11,729 nt of DNA from an uncultured Eubacterium sp. (GTDB lineage: Bacteria; Bacillota; Clostridia; Lachnospirales; Lachnospiraceae), in NCBI GenBank assembly GCA_910580075.1, contig CAJTVR010000020.1:1-11729 (forward strand), given 5' to 3'. A program made the position numbers and the translations under genes. The notes beneath the pieces are model-generated. The model worked only from the letters and a program-made list of their open reading frames with translations. It made no database searches and was not told the DNA's origin. Positions 1-5,226 of this stretch are shown one piece after another. Position 1 is the first letter of the stretch; each line of letters opens with the position of its first letter.

Positions 1-206
1 CTGTTCTCCAGAGTCACAGAAAAAGGAAAAAGTGTCTCTTCCCAGCTGGTACTGGATGAAGTTATATGTCTGTACAGTATCCGGATGTCCGCTATGCAGC
101 GTGGAATTTAGTCTATTTTGGAACTTTTGTGGTGACTCGTGAAGATGTGCAGAAATATATGCCGCATCACCCACAGTATACAAAAGCAAATGATCCAAAG
201 ACATAG
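1..206 (+). pseudogene. 3' end of an unrecognised gene, probably frameshifted
   Basis: The window opens inside a reading frame (frame 1) that reads protein-like through residues such as SRVTEKGKSVSSQLVLDE and then hits a stop near 118. From 66 a second frame runs 46 residues to a TAG at 204-206 and also reads protein-like (YPDVRYAAWNLVYFGTF, then VVTREDVQKYM). The switch point falls at about 60-66, so the simplest reading is one gene whose C-terminus has been shifted by one frame, or a sequencing error there. No family was recognised. The gene is followed within 25 bases by an intrinsic terminator on the same strand, which supports a true gene end at 206. The frameshift is inferred from the two adjoining protein-like frames, not proven; 66-206 alone could be a small ORF, but it has no good ribosome binding site. 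Confidence 0.35.
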
Positions 207-230
207 TGCTTAAAGTCTATATATAAGTCG

Positions 231-260
231 AAAGGGAAGTGAGAGATTACTTCCCTTTTG
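231..260 (+). terminator. Intrinsic terminator after the opening gene fragment
   Basis: A perfect 10-bp stem, AAAGGGAAGT (231-240) against ACTTCCCTTT (249-258), with an 8-base loop. The 3' arm runs into TTTT. It lies 25 bases after the TAG at 204-206, the expected place for a Rho-independent terminator of that gene. Confidence 0.8.
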
Positions 261-271
261 CGTATCTATTG

Positions 272-319
272 AGGACTAAATCAGTAAAACATTAAGTTTT
301 ATTGATTTAGTCCTTTTTT
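272..319 (+). terminator. Second, stronger intrinsic terminator
   Basis: A 19-bp stem (arms 272-290 and 296-314) with one G-T wobble and a 5-base loop ATTAA. The outer arm is AGGACTAAATCA pairing with TGATTTAGTCCT, followed directly by a run of six T (314-319). It sits only 13 bases after the first terminator, so this boundary carries two terminators in tandem. The arm composition would also allow some termination of transcription coming from the right. Confidence 0.85.
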
Positions 320-384
320 GTGTTTATGGCTGTTTATTTCAATTTTTATATTGAGATTTTCAAAAAAATAATAAGGAGATAAAA

Positions 385-462
385 ATGTGCAATATGAGTG
401 AAGATTTGTTGTTAAAAAACTGTGTCAGGGATGGCATGATTTTTCTGCTATTTAGTCTATAG
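385..462 (+). CDS. 25-residue micro-ORF or gene remnant
   Basis: A 25-codon frame, starting MCNMSEDLLLKN and ending in TAG, stands behind a good Shine-Dalgarno (AAGGAG at 373-378, 6 bases before the ATG). It was not recognised. The well-formed start in front of such a short product suggests the surviving 5' end of a gene whose body has gone, or a genuine small peptide. No promoter close to consensus was found just upstream, and the preceding tandem terminators would block read-through. The evidence for expression is only the ribosome binding site. Confidence 0.25.
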   Translation: MCNMSEDLLLKNCVRDGMIFLLFSL

Positions 463-647
463 CTTTAAAAGTTTAGGCAGGTTTGTGCATTTACTGTACA
501 GACCGCAAAACACGCTGCATAACCAAACGTATGTCATGTTCTTTGCTTATGGTAAATTTCTAGTGGGAAGGATGTAGTAACAGTTCATTGCTTTATCTGC
601 CTGTTATCTATATTTTGTGATTTGAGAAAAATAGTTACTATATATAG
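463..647. other. Non-coding AT-rich stretch
   Basis: No reading frame of note, RNA-like fold or repeat was seen between the micro-ORF and the promoter at 648. It holds scattered stops in all frames and looks like eroded DNA within the decayed island. Confidence 0.4.
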
Positions 648-676
648 TTGAAATTAACCAGAATGAATGTTATACT
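648..676 (+). promoter_or_regulatory. Sigma-A type promoter with extended -10
   Basis: The -35 box TTGAAA (648-653, five of six consensus bases) is followed by a 17-base spacer and -10 box TATACT (671-676). A TGT triplet just before the -10 makes it an extended -10 promoter. The predicted start of transcription is near 683, about 35 bases before the ATG at 719. It would serve the small frames at 719 and 811 and perhaps the nuclease gene behind them. Confidence 0.65.
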
Positions 677-680
677 TTTA

Positions 681-692
681 GAACGTATATTC
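681..692. promoter_or_regulatory. LexA-like dyad at the transcription start (weak)
   Basis: GAAC-GTAT-ATTC matches the Gram-positive LexA box GAAC-N4-GTTC at seven of eight fixed bases. It overlaps the predicted +1 of the promoter at 648-676, where a repressor would act. With one mismatch in a short motif, chance is a serious alternative. Only the position makes it worth recording. Confidence 0.2.
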
Positions 693-718
693 GTTTTGGG
701 GAGAAAATAGGAGGTTTT

Positions 719-814
719 ATGAGGAAGAAGACTGTTGATAAAGGCCAGAGGATGTTGATTACACAGCAAGAAATGATATTAATAAAGAGCAGCAATGAGA
801 GAGTGCTTTTATGA
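719..814 (+). CDS. Small unrecognised ORF (31 residues)
   Basis: The ATG at 719 follows GGAGG (710-714) at 4 bases and sits 43 bases after the -10 box of a good promoter, so the start signals are strong. The product (begins MRKKTVDKGQRML) is basic at its N-terminus and has no recognised domain. Its TGA overlaps the next ATG in the arrangement ATGA (811-814), implying translational coupling to the following frame. It could be a real small protein such as the first partner of a toxin-antitoxin pair, or the start of a gene since broken. Neither can be decided from the sequence. Confidence 0.3.
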   Translation: MRKKTVDKGQRMLITQQEMILIKSSNERVLL

Positions 815-978
815 GTAAAATTATGAAAAAGGATAATTCAATGAATAACCTGCAGCCAGAGAATGCGTATCGTTTCTTTCTATGTGATTACCGGATTCAG
901 AATCAAAATCAAAAAATGCCAGTGTTTACGATGTATAGAAAGAGGGTTGGAAAAAAATTGACAAAGATGAACCTATAA
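811..978 (+). CDS. Small unrecognised ORF (55 residues), coupled to the one before
   Basis: The start overlaps the stop of the 31-residue frame by four bases (ATGA). The product is 55 residues, strongly basic toward the C-terminus (MYRKRVGKKLTKMNL), with an aromatic stretch ENAYRFFLCDYR in the middle. No signal peptide or membrane segment is visible and no family was recognised. It ends 34 bases before the likely start of the DUF1016 gene and contains that gene's probable -35 box. Together with the preceding frame it resembles a two-gene cassette of tiny coupled proteins, but both may be remnants. Confidence 0.33.
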   Translation: MSKIMKKDNSMNNLQPENAYRFFLCDYRIQNQNQKMPVFTMYRKRVGKKLTKMNL

Positions 979-987
979 TAATATAAA
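958..987 (+). promoter_or_regulatory. Probable promoter of the DUF1016 gene
   Basis: A perfect -35 box TTGACA (958-963) is followed by 18 bases and a -10 box TATAAA (982-987). A TATAAT also lies at 974-979, but only 10 bases from the -35, too close to be used with it. The predicted transcript would begin near 994. That favours translation from the ATG at 1013, which has GGAG at 1003-1006, over the ATG at 1001. Confidence 0.45.
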
Positions 988-1012
988 ATGTTTTGCAGAA
1001 ATGGAGAAGATG

Positions 1013-1792
1013 ATGATTAATGAAAAAATCAGGAATAATGATATTATGGAGATGTACCAAAAATCAGAAAATATTTTATCAGATATACAAAACATCATAG
1101 AGACTTCTCAGCAAAAGGCTTATCATACGGTTGATATAATTCTGTCACAAAGAAACTGGCTGATTGGATATCGGATTGCAGCGGAAGAAATTGATGGTTT
1201 AGACCGCGCTGAATATGGTGCAAATATTATAAAGAGATTATCAAAAGAGCTGACAGCAAAATATGGAAAAGGTTATGACCGCAGTAATCTTTACCACTAT
1301 CTGCGGTTTTATAAAGAGTTTCCCCAAATTGTCGACACAGTGCGTCGACAATCCCATATTTGTTTAAGCTGGTCACATTACCGTGCATTATTGCAAGTGG
1401 CAGATCCTGCCGCCCGCAGCTGGTACGAAAAAGAAGCATATGAACAGACATGGAGTGTGCGTACTTTACAGCGTAATATTAATACACAGTATTACTATCG
1501 CATGCTGCAGTCCCAGCGTAAAGAACTGGTTGAACAGGAAATGATTGCAAAGACATCAGATTTTCAAAATGACAGGCTGGAGTTTATTAAAAATCCTGTT
1601 ATTGCGGAATTTCTGGGTCTCTCGTTTAACACAGATTTTACTGAAACTGAACTGGAAAGCAGTATTATTTCCAATATTCAAAAATTTTTGATGGAGCTTG
1701 GAAAAGGATATGCTTTTGTGGCCCGTCAGCAGCACATAAAGACAGAAAAAGAAGATTATTTCATTGACCTTGTATTTTACAATTATATATAG
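1013..1792 (+). CDS. DUF1016 (YhcG-type PD-(D/E)XK nuclease) protein, truncated in the catalytic core
   Basis: The sequence is a clear DUF1016 protein. The N-terminal domain carries the family's landmarks (QRNWLIGYRIAAEE, then LSKELTAKYGKGYDRSNLYH, LSWSHYRALLQV, SVRTLQRNI). The start of the C-terminal nuclease domain follows (FIKNPVIAEFLGL, then ELGKGYAFVARQQ and DYFIDLVFYNY). Family members usually run about 330-350 residues and continue from FYNY into a strand with D/E-x-K. Here a TAG cuts the protein at about 260 residues directly after FYNYI, so the first catalytic Asp (in YFIDLVFYN) remains but the D/E-x-K pair is gone. The downstream bases do not resume the missing part in any frame, which points to deletion rather than a point mutation. 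The start at 1013 is preferred from GGAG spacing; an in-frame ATG lies at 1001. The nuclease is almost certainly inactive. DUF1016 proteins often sit in restriction or defence islands. Confidence 0.85.
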   Translation: MINEKIRNNDIMEMYQKSENILSDIQNIIETSQQKAYHTVDIILSQRNWLIGYRIAAEEIDGLDRAEYGANIIKRLSKELTAKYGKGYDRSNLYHYLRFYKEFPQIVDTVRRQSHICLSWSHYRALLQVADPAARSWYEKEAYEQTWSVRTLQRNINTQYYYRMLQSQRKELVEQEMIAKTSDFQNDRLEFIKNPVIAEFLGLSFNTDFTETELESSIISNIQKFLMELGKGYAFVARQQHIKTEKEDYFIDLVFYNYI

Positions 1793-1861
1793 ACGAAATT
1801 TTTTGAACATTTGAATAGGATAAACATGGTATTAAAAAGATGTTAGGAAGGTAGATTTTTG

Positions 1862-2041
1862 ATGGATGTTACAGTAAATATTACAGGGATCGTTATGTGC
1901 TGTAATGAAAGTGTGTGTGGTCTTGAATTGGGCTGCGGTTATAGTATTGAAAAATGTTATTTAGATGACTTTCAGTTCAAAGAAGAAGTTGAAAATGGAA
2001 AGAATCAGCTTGTTATTGAGTATATGGGTTCAAGGTTGTAG
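1862..2041 (+). CDS. N-terminal open segment of the broken HEPN gene
   Basis: A 59-codon frame from ATG 1862, behind AGGAAGG ten bases upstream, ending at the TAG at 2039-2041. It could still be translated as a short, cysteine-containing acidic peptide (MDVTVNITGIVMCC onward). The same frame continues in protein-like fashion for 43 codons after the stop, so it is read here as the first part of a larger decayed gene and not as an independent small gene. Confidence 0.4.
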   Translation: MDVTVNITGIVMCCNESVCGLELGCGYSIEKCYLDDFQFKEEVENGKNQLVIEYMGSRL

Positions 2042-2316
2042 GATAAAAACGGAATTTACTTTATGTGTTTGAAAAAAGCTGAATCTTTTGAAATAGATAG
2101 CCCTCAAATTACCCAAGGTGCGATAATCACCGACAGTGATTATGGATATGAAGAAACGTTTGCTGAATATTAGTTCAAGGAGAATCAGTATTTACACAAG
2201 ATTTTTTCACTGCTCCGGCTTTTCAAGAATGGAAATATTGGACTTTTTCAGACATTCTTTGAATACAAAATACCAGTAAGAACAGTACAAGAAAATCTTT
2301 TGATAATCGTAAATAT

Positions 2317-2718
2317 TTGCTTCGCCATGAGGAGATTGATTTGTGTAACGAATTCCTCCATAATTATTCAGGAAAATGTTACGATTTGCTAAAACCTATA
2401 ATTGATGAATTTATGTGGGGATTGGAACAGATAGACGAACCTGCGGGTTTTGAGCAATATATCACAGCATTAGAAATGGCTCTGCTTCCTGTAAATCAGC
2501 CAGGAAAAAAGCAAATGCTATCTAATCGTGCAGCAGTTTTATTGGGGAATTCTGATATGGAAATCAAAGATATACATGATAAGATGTCAGGGTTTTACCG
2601 TCTCCGATCAGAGTCTTTACACGAGGGAGATGGAAGTAGTATTTCTAAGCAGGAATTGATCAATATGGAAAACGATGTTCGCTTAGTAATTGTTGCTTGT
2701 AAATATTCAACAGGCTAA
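2317..2718 (+). CDS. Surviving HEPN-domain reading frame
   Basis: This open stretch runs from the codon after the TGA at 2260-2262 to TAA at 2716-2718. The only usable initiators are non-ATG, such as TTG 2317, with no Shine-Dalgarno, so translation on its own is doubtful. It encodes the helical HEPN core, including the R-x4-H motif RSESLH about 35 residues from the end. If expressed without its N-terminal domain it would be a bare ribonuclease-like domain, which could be toxic. More likely it is silent. Confidence 0.4.
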   Translation: MLRHEEIDLCNEFLHNYSGKCYDLLKPIIDEFMWGLEQIDEPAGFEQYITALEMALLPVNQPGKKQMLSNRAAVLLGNSDMEIKDIHDKMSGFYRLRSESLHEGDGSSISKQELINMENDVRLVIVACKYSTG

Positions 2719-2995
2719 GTTAAATGGCGTATTAGATTGAGTTGATCAATATTTTAGGATAGTTTTAGGAACATGGGTGTGGTACTTGACTGGCCAAATG
2801 TTAATTGACGGATAGCGTGCCGTCTGTGTAGCAGTCGCCGCCTGTCTGCTTCTGGATGCGGGCCAGCAGTGCCGAAAAGAATTCCGTTACATGCCTGTAT
2901 CTGATCAGACAAGCAGATAGCCAGAATGGACATGTGATTCGTTTATAGCTGCCGCAAAAGGATAAAAACAGACAGGTAAAAGGAAAGATTTTGCA
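2719..2995. other. Intergenic stretch with a possible minus-strand gene tail
   Basis: No plus-strand gene is supported. Base composition rises sharply in GC around 2800-2890. Read on the minus strand, that patch gives a protein-like C-terminus (TEFFSALLARIQKQTGGD onward, stop near 2801-2803) with no credible start before the next gene. It may be the remnant of a gene lost when the two regions were joined. A short GACGG/CCGTC dyad at about 2808-2825 lacks a T-run and is not called a terminator. Confidence 0.25.
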
Positions 2996-3024
2996 TTGAC
3001 ACGATTTGGAAATTCTCCTATACT
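2996..3024 (+). promoter_or_regulatory. Near-consensus sigma-A promoter of the surface-glycan operon
   Basis: TTGACA (2996-3001), a spacer of exactly 17 bases, and TATACT (3019-3024) give eleven of twelve consensus bases at ideal spacing. The predicted start of transcription is near 3031, about 48 bases before the first gene. No promoter of comparable quality was found in the short gaps between the following seven genes, so it probably drives all of them. Confidence 0.85.
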
Positions 3025-3078
3025 GAATAACAAAGGATTTTATACATAAGTACAGGAATAAGCAAAAGGAGAATGAGC

Positions 3079-4023
3079 ATGAAAAAATATGGATTTGGCG
3101 TAGATATCGGAGGGACAACGATTAAAATGAGCCTGTTTGAGATGTCCGGGCATATGATTGACAAATGGGAGATTCCGACAAATACCGAAAACAACGGTGC
3201 TTCCATTCTGGATGATGTAGCCACAGTGATTGAAGGACGCCTGGTACAGGACGGCATTTTGAAAGAAGATGTAGAAGGTATCGGCATCGGTGTCCCGGGA
3301 CCTGTAATACAGAATTCTGTTGTTACGGGATGTGTGAATCTGGGCTGGAACCGTGTGGATGTATCAAAAGAGCTGGGAGAAAAGACAGGCTTAAAGGTAA
3401 AAGCCGGAAATGATGCAAATGTAGCTGCGCTTGGCGAAATGTGGCAGGGCGGCGGAAAGGGTTATCAGAATGTGATTATGGTAACACTCGGCACCGGCGT
3501 AGGCGGCGGCATTATTATTGACGGAAACATAGTAAACGGTTCAAACGGTGCCGGCGGAGAAATCGGGCATATTTTTGTAGATGAAACAGAAGAAGAAACC
3601 TGTGGCTGCGGAAAGCGCGGATGCCTGGAGCAGTATGCTTCTGCAACCGGTGTAGTAAGGCTTGCAAAACGTGCTCTGGCGGCAGATCACAGAGAAAGTA
3701 CCCTGCGCAGCGTGGATGAAATTTCAGCCAAGGCTGTATTTGACGCAGCAAAAGAAGGCGATGTAATTGCTTTGGAAGTTGTAGAAAAGATGGGCAGTTT
3801 TCTTGGAACGGCGCTTGCAAATATTGCCTGTGTGGCAGACCCGGAAGTATTTGTAATCGGCGGCGGTGTATCTAAGGCGGGTACAATTGTTACAGAGTCT
3901 ATCCGCAAATATTATATTGAGCGTGCATTTCATTCCTGCAGAAATGCCAATTTTGCGCTGGCAGAGCTTGGAAATGATGCGGGAGTATATGGATGTGTAT
4001 ACCTTTTGTTGAGTGATGATTAA
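3079..4023 (+). CDS. glcK: ROK-family glucokinase
   Basis: Phosphorylates glucose (or a related hexose) with ATP in the cytoplasm, giving the 6-phosphate. The 314-residue length is normal for the family. Visible landmarks are the phosphate-binding DIGGTTIK (residues 9-16), GIGIGVPGPV, the catalytic Asp in GNDAN (about 112), LGTGVGGGII, and the ROK zinc site formed by His164 (in GEIGH) with the cysteines of CGCGKRGC (175, 177, 182). The start at 3079 is chosen over an in-frame ATG at 3073 because AGGAG (3067-3071) lies 7 bases before 3079 but only one before 3073. It is the first gene after the promoter at 2996-3024, with the glycosyltransferase 24 bases behind. In this setting it may feed glucose-6-phosphate into nucleotide-sugar supply for the glycan, or it may simply be housekeeping. 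Exact sugar specificity cannot be read from the sequence. Confidence 0.9.
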   Translation: MKKYGFGVDIGGTTIKMSLFEMSGHMIDKWEIPTNTENNGASILDDVATVIEGRLVQDGILKEDVEGIGIGVPGPVIQNSVVTGCVNLGWNRVDVSKELGEKTGLKVKAGNDANVAALGEMWQGGGKGYQNVIMVTLGTGVGGGIIIDGNIVNGSNGAGGEIGHIFVDETEEETCGCGKRGCLEQYASATGVVRLAKRALAADHRESTLRSVDEISAKAVFDAAKEGDVIALEVVEKMGSFLGTALANIACVADPEVFVIGGGVSKAGTIVTESIRKYYIERAFHSCRNANFALAELGNDAGVYGCVYLLLSDD

Positions 4024-4047
4024 AACAGGAGTCCGGCTGGAGGAACT

Positions 4048-5100
4048 ATGAAACTGATCATTCAGATTCCCTGCTATAATGAAGCAGCTACGCTGGAAAC
4101 AGCACTGGATGCCTTGCCGAAACAGATCGAAGGGATAGATTTGATTGAATATCTGGTTATCAATGACGGGAGCGAGGACAGCACGGCAGAAACGGCCCGC
4201 AGATGGGGCGTAGATTATATCGTAAATTTCCGCTCTAACCGCGGGCTGGCACAAGGCTTTATGGCGGGCCTGGATGCATGCCTTCGCAACGGCGCAGACA
4301 TTATTGTGAATACAGATGCAGACAACCAGTACGAAGGGGCGGATATTGCAAAGCTGGTCCGCCCGATTTTAGAAGGGAAGTCGGATATTGTAATCGGCGC
4401 CCGCCCGATTGATGAGATGGAGGATTTTTCTCCGCTGAAAAAAAAGCTGCAGCATCTGGGCAGTTATATCGTCCGTGTAGCGAGCAAAACAGACATCCCG
4501 GATGCTCCCAGCGGTTTTCGGGCTTACAGCAGACAGGCAGCTATGCGGCTGAATGTGACCAATGAATATACTTATACATTAGAAACAATTGTTCAGGCCG
4601 GAAGGACGCATATGGCAATGGAATCTGTTCCGGTACGTACGAATAAGGAAATACGTCCTTCCAGGCTGATGAAAAGCATGGCCGGGTATATCAAAAAGTC
4701 TGTGTTTACAATCGGGCATGTGTTTTTAATGTATAAACCGCTGCAGTTTTTTGTTACGGTCGGTGTTTTCATTTTTCTGTGCGGTGCAGCTGTGGGTATC
4801 CGGTTTTTAGTGTTTTATTTTCAGGGTGTCGGAGGCGGGCATGTGCAGTCGCTGATTCTTTCAGCCGTACTGCTGCTGCTCGGATTCCAGACAATTATTA
4901 TGGGGCTGATGGCGGATATTATCGCTTCCAACCGGAAAATATTAGAAGATGTCCAGTACCATGTGCGGCGTATGGATTATGACGGTGTAAAGACGGCCGG
5001 GGAAAAGGAGCAGTTAGAAAATGTCCAGTATTATGTACGGCGTATGGATTATGACAGCGTAAAGACGGCTGGAAAAAAAGAGCAGCAGGATACAGAATAA
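4048..5100 (+). CDS. Membrane-anchored family 2 glycosyltransferase
   Basis: An inverting GT-A enzyme of the dolichol-phosphate-mannose-synthase/ArnC type, expected to transfer a sugar from a nucleotide donor to a lipid carrier at the inner face of the membrane. Landmarks: IPCYNEAATL (7-16), INDGSEDST (38-46), the metal-binding NTDADNQY (87-94), and a PSGFRAYSR acceptor-loop motif. Two hydrophobic segments follow at about 233-257 and 267-293. GGAGG at 4039-4043 supports the start. The C-terminus is unusual: the cytoplasmic tail LEDVQYHVRRMDYD, normally single in such enzymes, is present twice as a 24-residue tandem repeat (299-322 and 323-346). It lies in the operon between the glucokinase and a flippase-like protein, which fits lipid-linked glycan assembly. 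Donor and acceptor are unknown. Confidence 0.9.
   Translation: MKLIIQIPCYNEAATLETALDALPKQIEGIDLIEYLVINDGSEDSTAETARRWGVDYIVNFRSNRGLAQGFMAGLDACLRNGADIIVNTDADNQYEGADIAKLVRPILEGKSDIVIGARPIDEMEDFSPLKKKLQHLGSYIVRVASKTDIPDAPSGFRAYSRQAAMRLNVTNEYTYTLETIVQAGRTHMAMESVPVRTNKEIRPSRLMKSMAGYIKKSVFTIGHVFLMYKPLQFFVTVGVFIFLCGAAVGIRFLVFYFQGVGGGHVQSLILSAVLLLLGFQTIIMGLMADIIASNRKILEDVQYHVRRMDYDGVKTAGEKEQLENVQYYVRRMDYDSVKTAGKKEQQDTE
4942..5085 (+). repeat. 72-bp tandem duplication at the 3' end of the glycosyltransferase gene
   Basis: Two adjacent 72-base copies (4942-5013 and 5014-5085) differ at 10 positions, all of them transitions. They encode 24 residues each, LEDVQYHVRRMDYDGV and LENVQYYVRRMDYDSV plus the K/E-rich tail. 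Being a multiple of three, the duplication keeps the frame. Confidence 0.95.
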
Positions 5101-5221
5101 CCGGATCAGGTTTTTAACGGTACATAAACTCCGTAATCAGAATCGGTCTGAAAGAAATAATAACCGGATCAGGTTTTTAACGGTACATAAACCCCGTAAT
5201 CAGAATCAGTCTGAAAGAAAT
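5096..5221 (+). repeat. 63-bp tandem duplication between glycosyltransferase and flippase genes
   Basis: Two adjacent 63-base copies (5096-5158 and 5159-5221) differ at two positions, both transitions. The first copy includes the stop codon of the upstream gene; the second ends 5 bases before the next ATG at 5227. This gap therefore consists almost wholly of the duplication. No terminator or promoter of consensus quality was seen in the unit. It begins only 10 bases after the 72-bp duplication ends. Confidence 0.95.
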
Positions 5222-5226
5222 GAAAT

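Larger units (their letters stand above)
1862..2718 (+). pseudogene. HEPN-domain protein gene broken by two stops and a frameshift
   Basis: Three open segments join into one protein of about 285 residues: 1862-2041 (from ATG, with AGGAAGG at 1845-1851), 2042-2173 in the same frame after a TAG at 2039-2041, and about 2173-2718 in another frame, interrupted by TGA at 2260-2262. Each piece reads as protein, for example NGIYFMCLKKAESFEID in the second and FFTAPAFQEWKYWTF in the third. The C-terminal part matches Apea-like HEPN domains: ITALEMALLPVN, then KKQMLSNRAAVLLGN, then FYRLRSESLHEGD. The last contains R-S-E-S-L-H, the R-x4-H signature of HEPN ribonucleases. HEPN proteins of this kind act in abortive-infection and toxin systems. 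The gene follows the truncated DUF1016 gene on the same strand. The joining of segments is inference; the domain call rests on pattern memory. Confidence 0.65.

Noticed and set aside
811..978. HMG-box-like resemblance in the 55-residue protein (AYRFFLCDYR then K-L-T-K-M)
   Set aside because: A handful of aromatic and basic positions in a short eukaryote-type motif is not enough, and the context offers no support.
958..979. TTGACA with TATAAT as a consensus promoter
   Set aside because: The spacer is only 10 bases, too short for sigma-A; the TATAAA at 982 with an 18-base spacer is the more likely -10.
1328..1352. Perfect 9-bp inverted repeat ATTGTCGAC / GTCGACAAT with 7-base spacer
   Set aside because: It lies in well-conserved DUF1016 coding sequence (QIVDTVRRQS), so codon constraint explains it as well as any site. 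There is no duplication or junction beside it.
3073..3081. Glucokinase start at the first ATG (3073)
   Set aside because: The Shine-Dalgarno AGGAG ends one base before it, which does not allow initiation there; the ATG at 3079 has proper spacing and gives the normal family N-terminus.
4600..4662. Inverted repeat GGAAGGACG / CGTCCTTCC
   Set aside because: The arms are 45 bases apart inside the conserved glycosyltransferase coding region, with nothing to suggest a regulatory or mobile element.
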